From assembly GCF_002000485.1 (NCBI RefSeq), contig NZ_MLAJ01000003.1, forward strand, positions 62,001 to 126,000: a stretch of 64,000 nucleotides of DNA, given 5' to 3'. The notes beneath the pieces were generated by a model, which saw only the letters and a list, made by a program, of their open reading frames with translations, was not told the origin of the DNA and made no database searches. The position numbers were made by a program, and so were the translations under genes. Shown here in pieces: positions 29,189-38,076 of the stretch (within the stretch, counting starts at the first letter, position 1; every line of letters starts with the position of its first letter). The DNA comes from Rodentibacter ratti. GTDB taxonomy: Bacteria > Pseudomonadota > Gammaproteobacteria > Enterobacterales > Pasteurellaceae.

Positions 29189-29226
29189 AATGACCGCACT
29201 TTAATGCTTAAAAGTGCGGTCATTTT
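29189..29226. terminator. Bidirectional USS-pair terminator
   Basis: AATGACCGCACTTT and AAAGTGCGGTCATTT pair between rdgB and the convergent antiporter gene, with TTTT on the plus strand. Confidence 0.85.
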
Positions 29227-29237
29227 TGTCAAATGTT

Positions 29238-31064
29238 TTAGTTTTCTTCTTGTTCTAGCTCTTTTTCTTTCGCTCTTAGCAAGATTTCTTGAATATCAGC
29301 TGCCATTTTTTGGTCGCATTCTCGAGCAATATCCCGTAGTGCCGGATTTTTAAAGAACTGGGCTTGAGGATCGTACACTTGCGACATTAATTTCACTTCA
29401 TGACGATCAGCATGGAAATAATATTCCGCAATTTCTTTTGCCACTTCCGCTTCCATACCAAGGTTTTCAAGTGCCACCCGACCGGTACGAACCGCAGAAT
29501 CGAAGGTTTCACGAACCGCTTCATTTACCCCCGCATCATATAAATCAAAGGTATGAAAACGATCATAGGCTCGAGCAATAATTTTAATATTTGGGTTTAC
29601 TTCACGGGCAAAATGCACGATGGCAGATGCCTGCTCTTTATTGTCAATGGCAACAACGAGCATTTCAGCCTGTTCTAATCCCGCCGCAATTAAAAATTCA
29701 CGGCGTGAGGCATCACCGAAATAAGATTTAATGCCATACTCATTGAAACCTTTAATCATATTTGGATTGAGATCCACCACCGTGGTGGCATAACCGCTCA
29801 AACGCAGCAAATCATTCACAATTTGTCCAAAGCGCCCCATTCCTACAATAAGAATTGGGTGTTGTTCATCAATTTCATCCGCTTGAATATCTTCCTCTTT
29901 ATCTTTCGCACCGTATTTCTCATAGAGAACCAAAATAATTGGTGTCATCACCATCGAAAGTACAACAATTGCCGTCATATTAGCATTGACCGTTTCATCA
30001 ATTACGCCTTTAGACAAAGCAGCGGCAAAAAGAACGAAAGCAAACTCCCCCCCTTGAGCCATTAAAAGAGTGCGTTCCAACGCTGTTTTATGGGTACTTT
30101 TAGCGAGTCGGGCGACAACATAAATACAGAGACCTTTGGTGATCATCAAAACAATCACACCAAGGAAAATTAATTGCCAATTCTCCGCAACGACTTTCAA
30201 ATCCAATGCCATACCGACACCGAGGAAAAAGAGTCCAAGCAACAGTCCTCTAAAAGGCTCAATATCAGCCTCTAATTGGTGGCGGAATGCGGATTCAGAC
30301 AACATTACACCGGCGACAAAAGCCCCCATCGCCATAGATAATCCGGCTTCTTCCATTAACAATGCCGCACCTAATACTACAAAAAGCGCTGCGGCCGTCA
30401 TCACTTCACGGGCTTTGGCATTTGCTAAAATACGGAAAACCGGGTTTAAAATGAACCGGCCAATAAACACTAATACCGCTAAAGCAAGCATAGCAATGCC
30501 GGCCGATTGCCACCAAGGCATAGAAGCTTCTGTTTTTTCAAAAGGAGAAAGAAAGGTTACAACGGCAAGTAATGGTACGATTAATAAATCTTCAAAAAGT
30601 AAAATCGAAACGATTTTTTGACCGCGCTTTGTAGAAAGTTCTTTACGTTCACCTAAAACCTGCATAACAATAGCAGTGGAAGTCAATACGAAACCGGCAG
30701 AAGAAACAAAGGCGACTTCCCAAGATACGCCAAATTGGACACCAACAATAGTCATTAAAATAGCGGAAATAATCACCTGCATACTGCCAAGCCCAAAAAT
30801 CTGGCGGCGCAAGCTCCATAAGTGTGAAGGTTTCATCTCAAGCCCAATCACAAATAAGAACATCACAACACCAAATTCTGCAAGGTGAATGATGGCATGG
30901 GGATCGGCTATCAAATGTAAACCATAGGGTCCGATAGCTAATCCTGCCGCTAAATAGCCAAGTACAGAACCTAACCCAATACGTTTAAATAGCGGCACTG
31001 CAATAACCGCTGCTCCTAATAATGCTACAACTCGAATTAAATCACCTGCGCCTTCCGCCGCCAT
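29238..31064 (-). CDS. Kef-type monovalent cation:proton antiporter (CPA2)
   Basis: Inner-membrane potassium/proton antiporter of 608 residues, KefB/KefC-like. The first about 380 residues form 12-13 membrane helices with the CPA2 motif (VSSAGFVLTSTAIVMQVL). A Rossmann TrkA-N (RCK) domain follows near residue 400 (HPILIVGMGRFGQIV), which in KefC binds glutathione or its adducts. The acidic Glu-rich tail is short. No kefF/kefG ancillary gene is adjacent. I use the ATG at 31064, which has a GGGAGT site; a TTG four codons earlier is possible. Exact Kef subtype is not certain. Confidence 0.92.
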   Translation of the reverse strand: MAAEGAGDLIRVVALLGAAVIAVPLFKRIGLGSVLGYLAAGLAIGPYGLHLIADPHAIIHLAEFGVVMFLFVIGLEMKPSHLWSLRRQIFGLGSMQVIISAILMTIVGVQFGVSWEVAFVSSAGFVLTSTAIVMQVLGERKELSTKRGQKIVSILLFEDLLIVPLLAVVTFLSPFEKTEASMPWWQSAGIAMLALAVLVFIGRFILNPVFRILANAKAREVMTAAALFVVLGAALLMEEAGLSMAMGAFVAGVMLSESAFRHQLEADIEPFRGLLLGLFFLGVGMALDLKVVAENWQLIFLGVIVLMITKGLCIYVVARLAKSTHKTALERTLLMAQGGEFAFVLFAAALSKGVIDETVNANMTAIVVLSMVMTPIILVLYEKYGAKDKEEDIQADEIDEQHPILIVGMGRFGQIVNDLLRLSGYATTVVDLNPNMIKGFNEYGIKSYFGDASRREFLIAAGLEQAEMLVVAIDNKEQASAIVHFAREVNPNIKIIARAYDRFHTFDLYDAGVNEAVRETFDSAVRTGRVALENLGMEAEVAKEIAEYYFHADRHEVKLMSQVYDPQAQFFKNPALRDIARECDQKMAADIQEILLRAKEKELEQEEN

Positions 31065-31076
31065 AGTCACTCCCAA

Positions 31077-31478
31077 AAAAATAATTTAAAAAAGTAAAAA
31101 ACGGACACATTTTACTTGGTTTCAGTGAGGATTTGTAGAAGATAAAGAAGGTATTTGAAATAATTAGTCACAGTATTTTTATAATTAAGGTTAATCGAAT
31201 TTATATTATTTGGTGACAACTCGTTTTATATAAAAACTATCAAATAACAGTTTTATACTAAATAAATTTTGGATTTAATAATACGATTTAACCCCTATAT
31301 TGACTGAATCTTGAACGTTTTAAGGGTACACAAAATTGATGAATCTAAAACGTCCCCCTAAAATTCCTTGCTATAAACATATAAACTCGTAAGAAAACGT
31401 ATGAAGAAATAAAGTAAAATGGCGTTAAGGGTTTAGTTTATGAAAAGGTAAGAAGAAATAAGAAGAGAAAAGTCCGTT
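31077..31478. other. Gene-free AT-rich spacer between the antiporter and tRNA-Ile
   Basis: About 400 bases with no plausible coding frame and no clear hairpin terminator. A 9-mer GTCCCCCTA at 31352-31360 nearly repeats the 3' end of the neighbouring tRNA gene (GTCCCCCCTA), which could be an old attachment-site scar, but the match is too short to trust. Otherwise I see nothing in it. Confidence 0.5.
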
Positions 31479-31555
31479 TGGTCCCCCCTACCGGACTTGA
31501 ACCAGTGACCAAGCGATTATGAGTCGCCTGCTCTAACCGACTGAGCTAAGGGGGG
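31479..31555 (-). tRNA. ileX: tRNA-Ile2 (anticodon CAU, read as lysidine-AU)
   Basis: A 77-nt cloverleaf with encoded CCA. Acceptor CCCCCCT pairs with AGGGGGG, the D-arm is GCTC/GAGC, the anticodon stem-loop is GCGACTCATAATCGC with CAT in the centre, and the T-loop is TTCAAGT. The anticodon CAU could mean Met, but the body (CTTAGCTCAG, GCAGGCGACTCATAATCGCTTGGTC) matches E. coli ileX, not elongator or initiator tRNA-Met. C34 is expected to be changed to lysidine by TilS to read AUA. The first pair is C1-G72, unlike the usual G1-C72. Confidence 0.88.
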
Positions 31556-31641
31556 AAAGTGCGGTGATTATAGAGAAATAATCCGTTGAAGTCTATAAGG
31601 AAAGGGATGGTCGCTGAAAAAACAACCACCCTTATACTCCA

Positions 31642-33708
31642 TTATTGAAGCACTGAAATATCCGCTACTTGTAAGAACAAGCTTTGCAACGTATTCAGGA
31701 TCGCCAAACGATTTTGGCGTAGTGTTGGATCTTCTGCGTTCACCATCACATTGTCGAAGAAATTGTCCACCGGTGTACGTAAGTTGGCAAGTTTATCCAA
31801 CACCTGCGTATATTCACCTTGTGCGATTAACGGCTGCACTTCGGCTTTTAATGCCAGCACCGCTTCAGCTAAGGCTTTTTCCGCAGGCTCGACACAAGCG
31901 TTTAAATTAATCTCACCGATAGTAATATCCGCTTTGGCAAGAATATTTGCCACACGTTTATTGGCTGCCGCCAAGGCTTCTGCGGAATCTAAAGTACGGA
32001 AATGGGATACCGCACGCACTCGAGCATCAAAATCTGCCGGGCGGGTTGGGCGGCGAGCCAATACGGCTTGAATCACATCCACCGCAATGCCTTCATCTTG
32101 ATACCATGCACGGAAACGTCCGAGCATAAAATCCACCACATCCGCAACCACATTTTTATTGGTGAGTTTATCGCCGAAAAGTGCGGTGGCTTTTTGCACT
32201 AAATCTTCCAAATCAAGAGGGAGATTTTTCTCTACGATAATGCGTAGCGCCCCTAATGCGGCACGGCGTAAAGCAAAAGGATCCGCACTGCCTTTTGGTG
32301 CTTGTCCGATACCGAAAATTCCCGTTAACGTGTCGAATTTATCCGCTAATGCGACCGCACTTGCCACAAGGGATTTCGGCAATTCATCGCCGGCAAAGCG
32401 TGGCATATATTGTTCGTTCAACGCTACCGCCACCTCTTCGTCTTCACCATCGTGGCGAGCATAGTGCATCCCCATCACACCCTGCGTATCGGTAAATTCA
32501 AACACCATATTGGTCATTAAATCACATTTTGACAGCAAACCGGCACGTTTCGCTTTGGTTTCATCTGCGCCTATCTGTTTGGCAATTTCACCGGCCAACT
32601 GTTCAATACGAGCGGTCTTATCACGCAATGTACCAAGTTGTTGTTGGAACAATACGGTTTCCAAACGTGGTAAGCGCTCCACCAATTTTTGTTTTAAATC
32701 GGTTTTGAAGAAGAACTCCGCATCGGTCAAACGTGGACGAACCACTTTTTCATTCCCTTCAATAATCGCACTCGGATCGTCCGGGTTAATGTTCGATACG
32801 AAAATAAAGTGCGGTAATAATTTGCCCGCTTTATCGTAAATCGGGAAGTATTTTTGGTCGCCTTTCATGGTATAAACTAAGGCTTCCGCAGGCACGGCAA
32901 GGAAACGCTCTTCAAATTTTGCCGCCAACACGTTCGGATATTCCACCAATGAGGTCACTTCATCGAGTAAATCGTCCTCAATATCCGCCACACCACCAAG
33001 TGCGGTCGCTTTTTGTTGAGATTTTGCCAAAATTTCTGCTTTACGTTCGTTGAAATCGGCAATCACCGAGCCTTTTTCACGCAACAATTGTGGATATTGA
33101 TCAGCGTGCTGGATTTCAAATTCACGTTCACCCAAGAAACGGTGTCCACGAATAGTGCGACCACTTGCCACACCTAAAATTTCACCTTCAATGAGTTCAT
33201 CACCCAGTAACATCGTGACGGTATGAACAGGGCGAATGAATTGCACGGTTTTGTCCGCCCAACGCATTGGTTTTGGAATCGGCAATTTCGCTAAAGCATT
33301 TGCCACAATCTCACCAAGCAAATTTTTGGTCGGCTGACCTTCAATTTTCGCACGATGAACCAACCATTCGCCTTTGTCAGTAGCAAGGCGTTCTGCTTGA
33401 TCGACAGTAATCCCACAACCACGCGCCCATCCTTCTGCTGCTTTGGTTGGTTTGCCTTCCGCATCAAAGGCCGCCGATACCGCAGGCCCACGTTTTTCAA
33501 TTTCTTTGCTCGGCTGCTGTGTGGCAAGTGCCAATACTTTCACCGCTAAACGGCGTGGTGCAGCAAACCATTCGATTTTGTCAAAGGTTAAGCCCGCTTG
33601 AGTCAATTCCACCTGCACATTATCTGCAAAGGCAGTAGCTAATGTTTTCAGAGCTTTTGGCGGCAGCTCTTCTGTGCCGATTTCTACTAGGAAGTTTTGG
33701 GTTGTCAT
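31642..33708 (-). CDS. glyS: Glycyl-tRNA synthetase beta subunit
   Basis: Large subunit of the alpha2-beta2 glycyl-tRNA synthetase; it supplies tRNA binding. It has 688 residues and the conserved N-terminus [15 protein letters not shown], an HD-like domain, and a C-terminal anticodon-binding region (DALR type). The usual partner glyQ lies upstream on the same strand but is separated by four other genes (33727-36927). Four USS lie inside it. The GC content is clearly higher than in the next gene upstream. Confidence 0.97.
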   Translation of the reverse strand: MTTQNFLVEIGTEELPPKALKTLATAFADNVQVELTQAGLTFDKIEWFAAPRRLAVKVLALATQQPSKEIEKRGPAVSAAFDAEGKPTKAAEGWARGCGITVDQAERLATDKGEWLVHRAKIEGQPTKNLLGEIVANALAKLPIPKPMRWADKTVQFIRPVHTVTMLLGDELIEGEILGVASGRTIRGHRFLGEREFEIQHADQYPQLLREKGSVIADFNERKAEILAKSQQKATALGGVADIEDDLLDEVTSLVEYPNVLAAKFEERFLAVPAEALVYTMKGDQKYFPIYDKAGKLLPHFIFVSNINPDDPSAIIEGNEKVVRPRLTDAEFFFKTDLKQKLVERLPRLETVLFQQQLGTLRDKTARIEQLAGEIAKQIGADETKAKRAGLLSKCDLMTNMVFEFTDTQGVMGMHYARHDGEDEEVAVALNEQYMPRFAGDELPKSLVASAVALADKFDTLTGIFGIGQAPKGSADPFALRRAALGALRIIVEKNLPLDLEDLVQKATALFGDKLTNKNVVADVVDFMLGRFRAWYQDEGIAVDVIQAVLARRPTRPADFDARVRAVSHFRTLDSAEALAAANKRVANILAKADITIGEINLNACVEPAEKALAEAVLALKAEVQPLIAQGEYTQVLDKLANLRTPVDNFFDNVMVNAEDPTLRQNRLAILNTLQSLFLQVADISVLQ

Positions 33709-33726
33709 TGTTTAATCTCTTTTTTA

Positions 33727-34422
33727 TTAAATTTGATTTTTATTGGATCTTTCTTTTTCTGTATATCTTTCCCTTTCTTCTTGAGTATAATCCCATACTC
33801 TGTAAGCTCCTCCTCCAATAGGGGTATTGCCAGGGTAATAATCTGCAGTATAGTCTGTAATTATATTTGGATTTTTTCGTTTAATAACATCTGCAATATT
33901 AAAAAAAGCAGTCATCGGATTTTTGCACGGAATGATTATTTTACGTCCTCCTATTCTTACTTCTACACCATAAATATGTAATTCATGATTAGCTGCCGCT
34001 GCTGCAGGTTTAAATAAAGAAACCTTATTATATGGATAATATATATAATTTATAAATACACCATTTTCCTTGAATATTATTTTATCTAAAATTGGATCAA
34101 GTGATAGAAAAATAACAAGAAACACTAATATAATAATATATTGAGCATTCATAATTACACTTCCTGATAAAACGTTCCGCCCAAATATTTCAAAAGAATA
34201 CTTTGAACTTGAAAACATTAACCCTATATAACCAATCATAAGAAAATTTATATAATATTTATATTTTTGATTTTTTCTACCTAAATCAAGAGAATAAATA
34301 CAACGCCCACCAATAACACCAGATAATACAAAACTTTTATATAAAACAAACAAAACCATACCTATAATAATTATTATAGATAAAATATAGAAATTGCCAT
34401 CATAAGTAAAATATTCTTTCAT
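33727..34422 (-). CDS. Hypothetical membrane protein, AT-rich, 231 residues
   Basis: Not recognised. Three predicted membrane helices (about residues 9-31, 55-72 and 88-108) are followed by a soluble C-terminal half with short strands (KENGVFINYIYYPYNKVSLF, then VEVRIGGRKIIIPC), as in bacterial PH-like domains. The tail is rich in Tyr, Arg, Glu and Lys. The Ile/Tyr/Asn-rich composition and A/T third positions differ from all neighbours and suggest recent acquisition. An ATG at 34422 follows a clear GAGGAG site. It sits 18 bases from glyS, so it splits the glyQ-glyS unit. It could be a cargo or immunity-type protein, but nothing proves this. Confidence 0.7.
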   Translation of the reverse strand: MKEYFTYDGNFYILSIIIIIGMVLFVLYKSFVLSGVIGGRCIYSLDLGRKNQKYKYYINFLMIGYIGLMFSSSKYSFEIFGRNVLSGSVIMNAQYIIILVFLVIFLSLDPILDKIIFKENGVFINYIYYPYNKVSLFKPAAAAANHELHIYGVEVRIGGRKIIIPCKNPMTAFFNIADVIKRKNPNIITDYTADYYPGNTPIGGGAYRVWDYTQEERERYTEKERSNKNQI

Positions 34423-34525
34423 AATCACTCCTCAATCAGTAAATATAATATGTATAAATTCTCACAATTCACGCACGAAAATAAGATATTTCATCCTAAG
34501 TAAAACTTTATTTTCCAAGCCCAAC

Positions 34526-34975
34526 TTAGTTAGCCAATGCCCCAATCGAGCTATAAAAATTCAGGGCATAGCGGATGCCAAAGACGAACACCATAAATAC
34601 TGCAACGATATTTACTACAAGGAAGAAAACAAGCTGTTTGGCATTGGTTTCTTGCCATAGATAATTGAACATTTCCCTATTAATTTCTTGCTGAGCTTCG
34701 TCTTTATGATGTAATTCATTTAATGCTTTGAGCATTTTTTTGCTGAAGCCGACAATGTTAATCAAGATAACACTAAAAGCAATAAACGCCGATGAGAGAC
34801 CAAAGAAAAGCATTAATCCAATATCGACACTCTGTTTGGCTCGTTCCATAGAACTGAACATAAACAACGCTAACGCTAAAAATAATACCGCAGGTGTTAG
34901 GTTGCGTAGGAACGTTAAATAATCATCGCCAATTTTAAATAGAAATTGCCAAAAACTGATCTTATGGTTTGACAT
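34526..34975 (-). CDS. Hypothetical membrane protein, 149 residues
   Basis: Not recognised. Three hydrophobic helices (about 25-45, 50-76 and 113-140) flank a charged helical segment (about 77-112, ALNELHHKDEAQQEINREMF) that could be a coiled coil on the cytoplasmic side. The start overlaps the stop codon of the histidine phosphatase gene, so the two are translated together. GC content is like the core genome, unlike the next gene. Confidence 0.75.
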   Translation of the reverse strand: MSNHKISFWQFLFKIGDDYLTFLRNLTPAVLFLALALFMFSSMERAKQSVDIGLMLFFGLSSAFIAFSVILINIVGFSKKMLKALNELHHKDEAQQEINREMFNYLWQETNAKQLVFFLVVNIVAVFMVFVFGIRYALNFYSSIGALAN

Positions 34976-36255
34976 TATTTTTCTGCTTTAACCTTTAAGC
35001 TCCGCTGTAAAATTTGCTGAAAATCAGTGTAATCGCATAAGCCGTCATTATCCTTATTGCAATCTGCTAATGTAAGCGGAATGCGATGAGGGGGCGTAGA
35101 TAAACTTAATGGTGTCAGATTGATTAACTGTTCGGTGGTTTGGTAAACATATTCCAAGCGAAATTTCGGTTTACCACTTACGTTGTGTTTCCACACTTCA
35201 AACATCAGTTTTCCGCCGATGGGAATATTTTCCAAAGAATTTTCTAATTCATAAGGCTCAACCCCAAGGGCGGCAAGCAATGCGACAATGTTGGAATCAT
35301 GCCCCACTAGGAGCGTGATTTTATTTTCGCTCTGTAATTGTTGCTGAATAAATTGTAGTAAGGGGTGAGCCACATGTTGTGCCAATTCTTGATTATTTTT
35401 AAATAGAGTTCGGTAATATTCATTTTTGATTTCATTGATCGCCTGCCATTTTTGCAAGCTATCAATGTTACCATTAGCAATCTCGTTTGGTGATTTGCCC
35501 ACATAATGCGCCAGTAATAAACTGCTCACTATTTTTTTAGCAGTGCTGATAGAACCGGTAATCCGTACCGATTTCCCCTCTTCGATACGATATTCCCCTT
35601 GCTTTCCTCCTAAATCACATTCGGCTTTTTGTAAACAATTTGGTGAATTTTGATAATCTATCAGTTCACTTAACAAAGCGTAATTTGGGGCGAGTTTTTG
35701 TTGTAAAGCGGTTAAATCAACATTTTTTTTAGCCTGTTCAATCAAGGCAATATTAAGATTTTTTGCCTTAGTGTGAAAAATCGGATCTTTTTCGTCACCG
35801 ATTTCACCTTGATGTTGCAAAGCAACATGACACCCGGCAAAAGCCCCTGCAATGAGTGCCTGCCCGGTGGCAATGGTTCGTTGCACACTGTTTGCGTAAA
35901 CAAAAATGCTTTCACCGGTGGCACAACGTTCTGTGGTGAGTAAGCCATTTTGTTTAAACCACTGCCCCAAATATTGTCCAAAATAGGTTTCTAAAATCGT
36001 GCCTTTCGGTGTGAGATAACCGGACGGAACATCCCATTTCGCCCAAGGATAAGGGGAATATTTGGCCATTTCCTGTGGATCTTTTTCCACCGGTGAACGT
36101 AATCCATGACGGCTAAAAATCAACACCTTATCTAACTGGTAATCTTTTGATGATAAATCCTTCTGTTCACTCGCCCCTGCCTCATTAATACATATCAAAA
36201 GGCAGAAAAGTGCGGTTAAATTTCGGGAAATTTTTGTAAAGATACCTTTCATCAT
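34975..36255 (-). CDS. Periplasmic histidine-type acid phosphatase (Agp/AppA family)
   Basis: Secreted phosphomonoesterase of histidine phosphatase branch 2, which includes glucose-1-phosphatase and phytase. It has 426 residues. The signal peptide (about 1-28) ends near AGASEQ. The nucleophile motif SRHGLRSP (His50) and the second catalytic motif VGHDSNI (HD, about 318) are present. The C-terminal CNKDNDGLCDYTDF provides the family's last disulfide and only looks like a calcium loop. The likely role is scavenging phosphate from sugar phosphates or inositol phosphates. It overlaps the downstream membrane protein gene by one base. Confidence 0.9.
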   Translation of the reverse strand: MMKGIFTKISRNLTALFCLLICINEAGASEQKDLSSKDYQLDKVLIFSRHGLRSPVEKDPQEMAKYSPYPWAKWDVPSGYLTPKGTILETYFGQYLGQWFKQNGLLTTERCATGESIFVYANSVQRTIATGQALIAGAFAGCHVALQHQGEIGDEKDPIFHTKAKNLNIALIEQAKKNVDLTALQQKLAPNYALLSELIDYQNSPNCLQKAECDLGGKQGEYRIEEGKSVRITGSISTAKKIVSSLLLAHYVGKSPNEIANGNIDSLQKWQAINEIKNEYYRTLFKNNQELAQHVAHPLLQFIQQQLQSENKITLLVGHDSNIVALLAALGVEPYELENSLENIPIGGKLMFEVWKHNVSGKPKFRLEYVYQTTEQLINLTPLSLSTPPHRIPLTLADCNKDNDGLCDYTDFQQILQRSLKVKAEK

Positions 36256-36279
36256 TAGGATTACCCCTTATCCAAGCCG

Positions 36280-36927
36280 CTATTCTGCTTGCGCCGCAAG
36301 AGCAGTCGGATTTGGCGTTGGTTCTGCGATTTTGGTTAAACGGTTACGATCCGTATGATGGAAAGGTTCATCATAGTTCGGAATCAGCATAACCGTATCC
36401 TGCTCGTAAGACCAAGTGCCGTCATCGTTGATTTTGACTTTAATCGTATAACTTTCCGTGGTGAAGTTTTGTTCGATAAACGGATTGGAAATAATCCCGT
36501 TGGTGAGTGAACCACGCACGGCCTTCACGGTAAATTCTTTTGCATCCGCCGGTGCATTGCCCGTCGCCATCAGGGTTTGTCCACGTGGAATACTTAAGGT
36601 GAAAAGAATGTTCCCCGTTGCCGGCTCCCATAACCAATAGCCCACTTGATCGTGGAAAGTTTCCACCTCATTGGGCTGTACAATACGGGTATGATAGCGT
36701 AAACCATAAAACAGTTGAGGACCGTTTGTCTGTGCATCAATGGGTTGCAATTCAATACGTTCGATATAGGGCTCTTTCTCCGCACCTTCTGCTTTTGGAT
36801 TGATATCCAACCCACGTTTGCCTTCCCAAATCCCTGCCATACCACTTAATGGTCCAAGATTGGCAAGGGTGTTTACATCGGGTTCGGCTTCCGTGTAAAT
36901 GTCTTTTGGATATTGGTAATCGGTCAT
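36280..36927 (-). CDS. Nitrobindin-like heme-binding beta-barrel protein
   Basis: A 215-residue cytoplasmic protein with the FABP-like THAP4/nitrobindin domain (DUF1794). The motif LSGMAGIWEGKRG (about 24-36) corresponds to the first strand with its W-x-G-x-G, and a C-terminal HHTDRNRLTKI holds a histidine at the place of the axial heme ligand. Nitrobindins bind ferric heme and react with NO or peroxynitrite. The function here is inferred only. Start ATG at 36927 has an AGGAG site. It lies between glyQ and the phosphatase on the same strand. Confidence 0.82.
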   Translation of the reverse strand: MTDYQYPKDIYTEAEPDVNTLANLGPLSGMAGIWEGKRGLDINPKAEGAEKEPYIERIELQPIDAQTNGPQLFYGLRYHTRIVQPNEVETFHDQVGYWLWEPATGNILFTLSIPRGQTLMATGNAPADAKEFTVKAVRGSLTNGIISNPFIEQNFTTESYTIKVKINDDGTWSYEQDTVMLIPNYDEPFHHTDRNRLTKIAEPTPNPTALAAQAE

Positions 36928-36973
36928 TTTTATCTCCTGTTTCATCCTGTCTAAAGTGCGGTCGTTTTTCGAG

Positions 36974-37882
36974 TTATTTTTTACAACCCGGGAAACCTAA
37001 GGCTTCACGGCTGGCGTGATAGGCTTCAGCCACCCCTTTGGTTAAAGCACGGATCCGCAAAATATAGCGTTGGCGTTCAGTCACTGAAATCGCTTTGCGT
37101 GCATCAAGCAAGTTAAAACTGTGCGCTGCTTTTAAAATGCGTTCATAGGCAGGCAATGGTAATGGTTTTTCTAGTGCCAATAATTCTTGCGCTTCTTTTT
37201 CGTATTGGTCGAAACAGTAGAATAAGAAATCCGTGTTGGCATATTCAAAATTATAAGTGGATTGTTCCACTTCATTTTGGTGGAATACATCGCCATAGGT
37301 GGTTTTGCCAAGCGGACCGTCTGACCACACTAAGTCATACACGCTATCCACGCCTTGAATATACATGGCTAAGCGTTCTAAACCATAGGTGACTTCGCCT
37401 GTTACCGGTTTACATTCCAAACCGCCCACTTGTTGGAAATAAGTGAATTGGGTCACTTCCATACCATTCAGCCATACTTCCCAGCCTAAGCCCCACGCTC
37501 CCAGGGTTGGATTTTCCCAGTTATCTTCCACAAAGCGAATATCGTTTTTGGTTGGATCAAAACCAAGCATTTCAAGGGAGCCTAAATACAATTCTTGAAT
37601 ATTATCCGGTGAAGGTTTAATCACCACTTGGAATTGATAGTAATGCTGTAAGCGATTTGGATTTTCACCATAGCGACCATCTGTCGGGCGGCGTGAAGGC
37701 TGAACATAAGCAAATGCCATCGGCTCAGGACCTAACGCACGCAATGCGGTCATTGGGTGAGATGTGCCTGCTCCCACTTCCATATCAAAGGGCTGAACAA
37801 TAGTGCAACCTTGTTTTGCCCAATAATCTTGCAGGGCGAGAATCATACCTTGGAATGTTTTTACGTTGAATTGACTGCTCAT
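36974..37882 (-). CDS. glyQ: Glycyl-tRNA synthetase alpha subunit
   Basis: Catalytic subunit of the alpha2-beta2 glycyl-tRNA synthetase, class IIc. It has 302 residues from the ATG at 37882 ([13 protein letters not shown]). Motif 2-like [18 protein letters not shown] is seen as [17 protein letters not shown], and [11 protein letters not shown] precedes it. The upstream TTG would add five residues and is unlikely. glyS is 3.3 kb downstream on the same strand, with four genes between, which could put the two subunits on different transcripts. Confidence 0.97.
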   Translation of the reverse strand: MSSQFNVKTFQGMILALQDYWAKQGCTIVQPFDMEVGAGTSHPMTALRALGPEPMAFAYVQPSRRPTDGRYGENPNRLQHYYQFQVVIKPSPDNIQELYLGSLEMLGFDPTKNDIRFVEDNWENPTLGAWGLGWEVWLNGMEVTQFTYFQQVGGLECKPVTGEVTYGLERLAMYIQGVDSVYDLVWSDGPLGKTTYGDVFHQNEVEQSTYNFEYANTDFLFYCFDQYEKEAQELLALEKPLPLPAYERILKAAHSFNLLDARKAISVTERQRYILRIRALTKGVAEAYHASREALGFPGCKK

Positions 37883-38076
37883 AATCTTGAATATCAAATG
37901 TGATGAAAAATGCCGCCATTATACTTGAAAGCAAGGGGCGGATAAAGGCGAAAAGTGCGGTGAGAAATAGGCGTTTTTTTATGAATGAAATTAACGCTTG
38001 ATATGAAAAATCTCAATTAGGAAAGCAAAAGGAGTTATGACAAAATACCCTTTTATTTAACCGAAGGAACATATCA

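Noticed and set aside
30136-30888. Plus-strand reading frames inside the Kef antiporter gene
   Set aside because: Frame shadows of a real membrane protein gene; composition is not protein-like.
31479-31555. Elongator tRNA-Met
   Set aside because: The anticodon is CAU, but the body matches tRNA-Ile2 (ileX) and not tRNA-Met.
31340-31560. Integrated element at the tRNA gene
   Set aside because: Only a 9-base near-repeat of the tRNA end is present; there is no integrase and no cargo.
34975-35060. EF-hand or dockerin calcium loop in the phosphatase tail
   Set aside because: The acidic stretch is flanked by the cysteines of the C-terminal disulfide normal for histidine acid phosphatases.
37883-38076. 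Cobalamin riboswitch upstream of the BtuB-like receptor
   Set aside because: No B12-box or riboswitch-like fold was seen in the 190-base leader.
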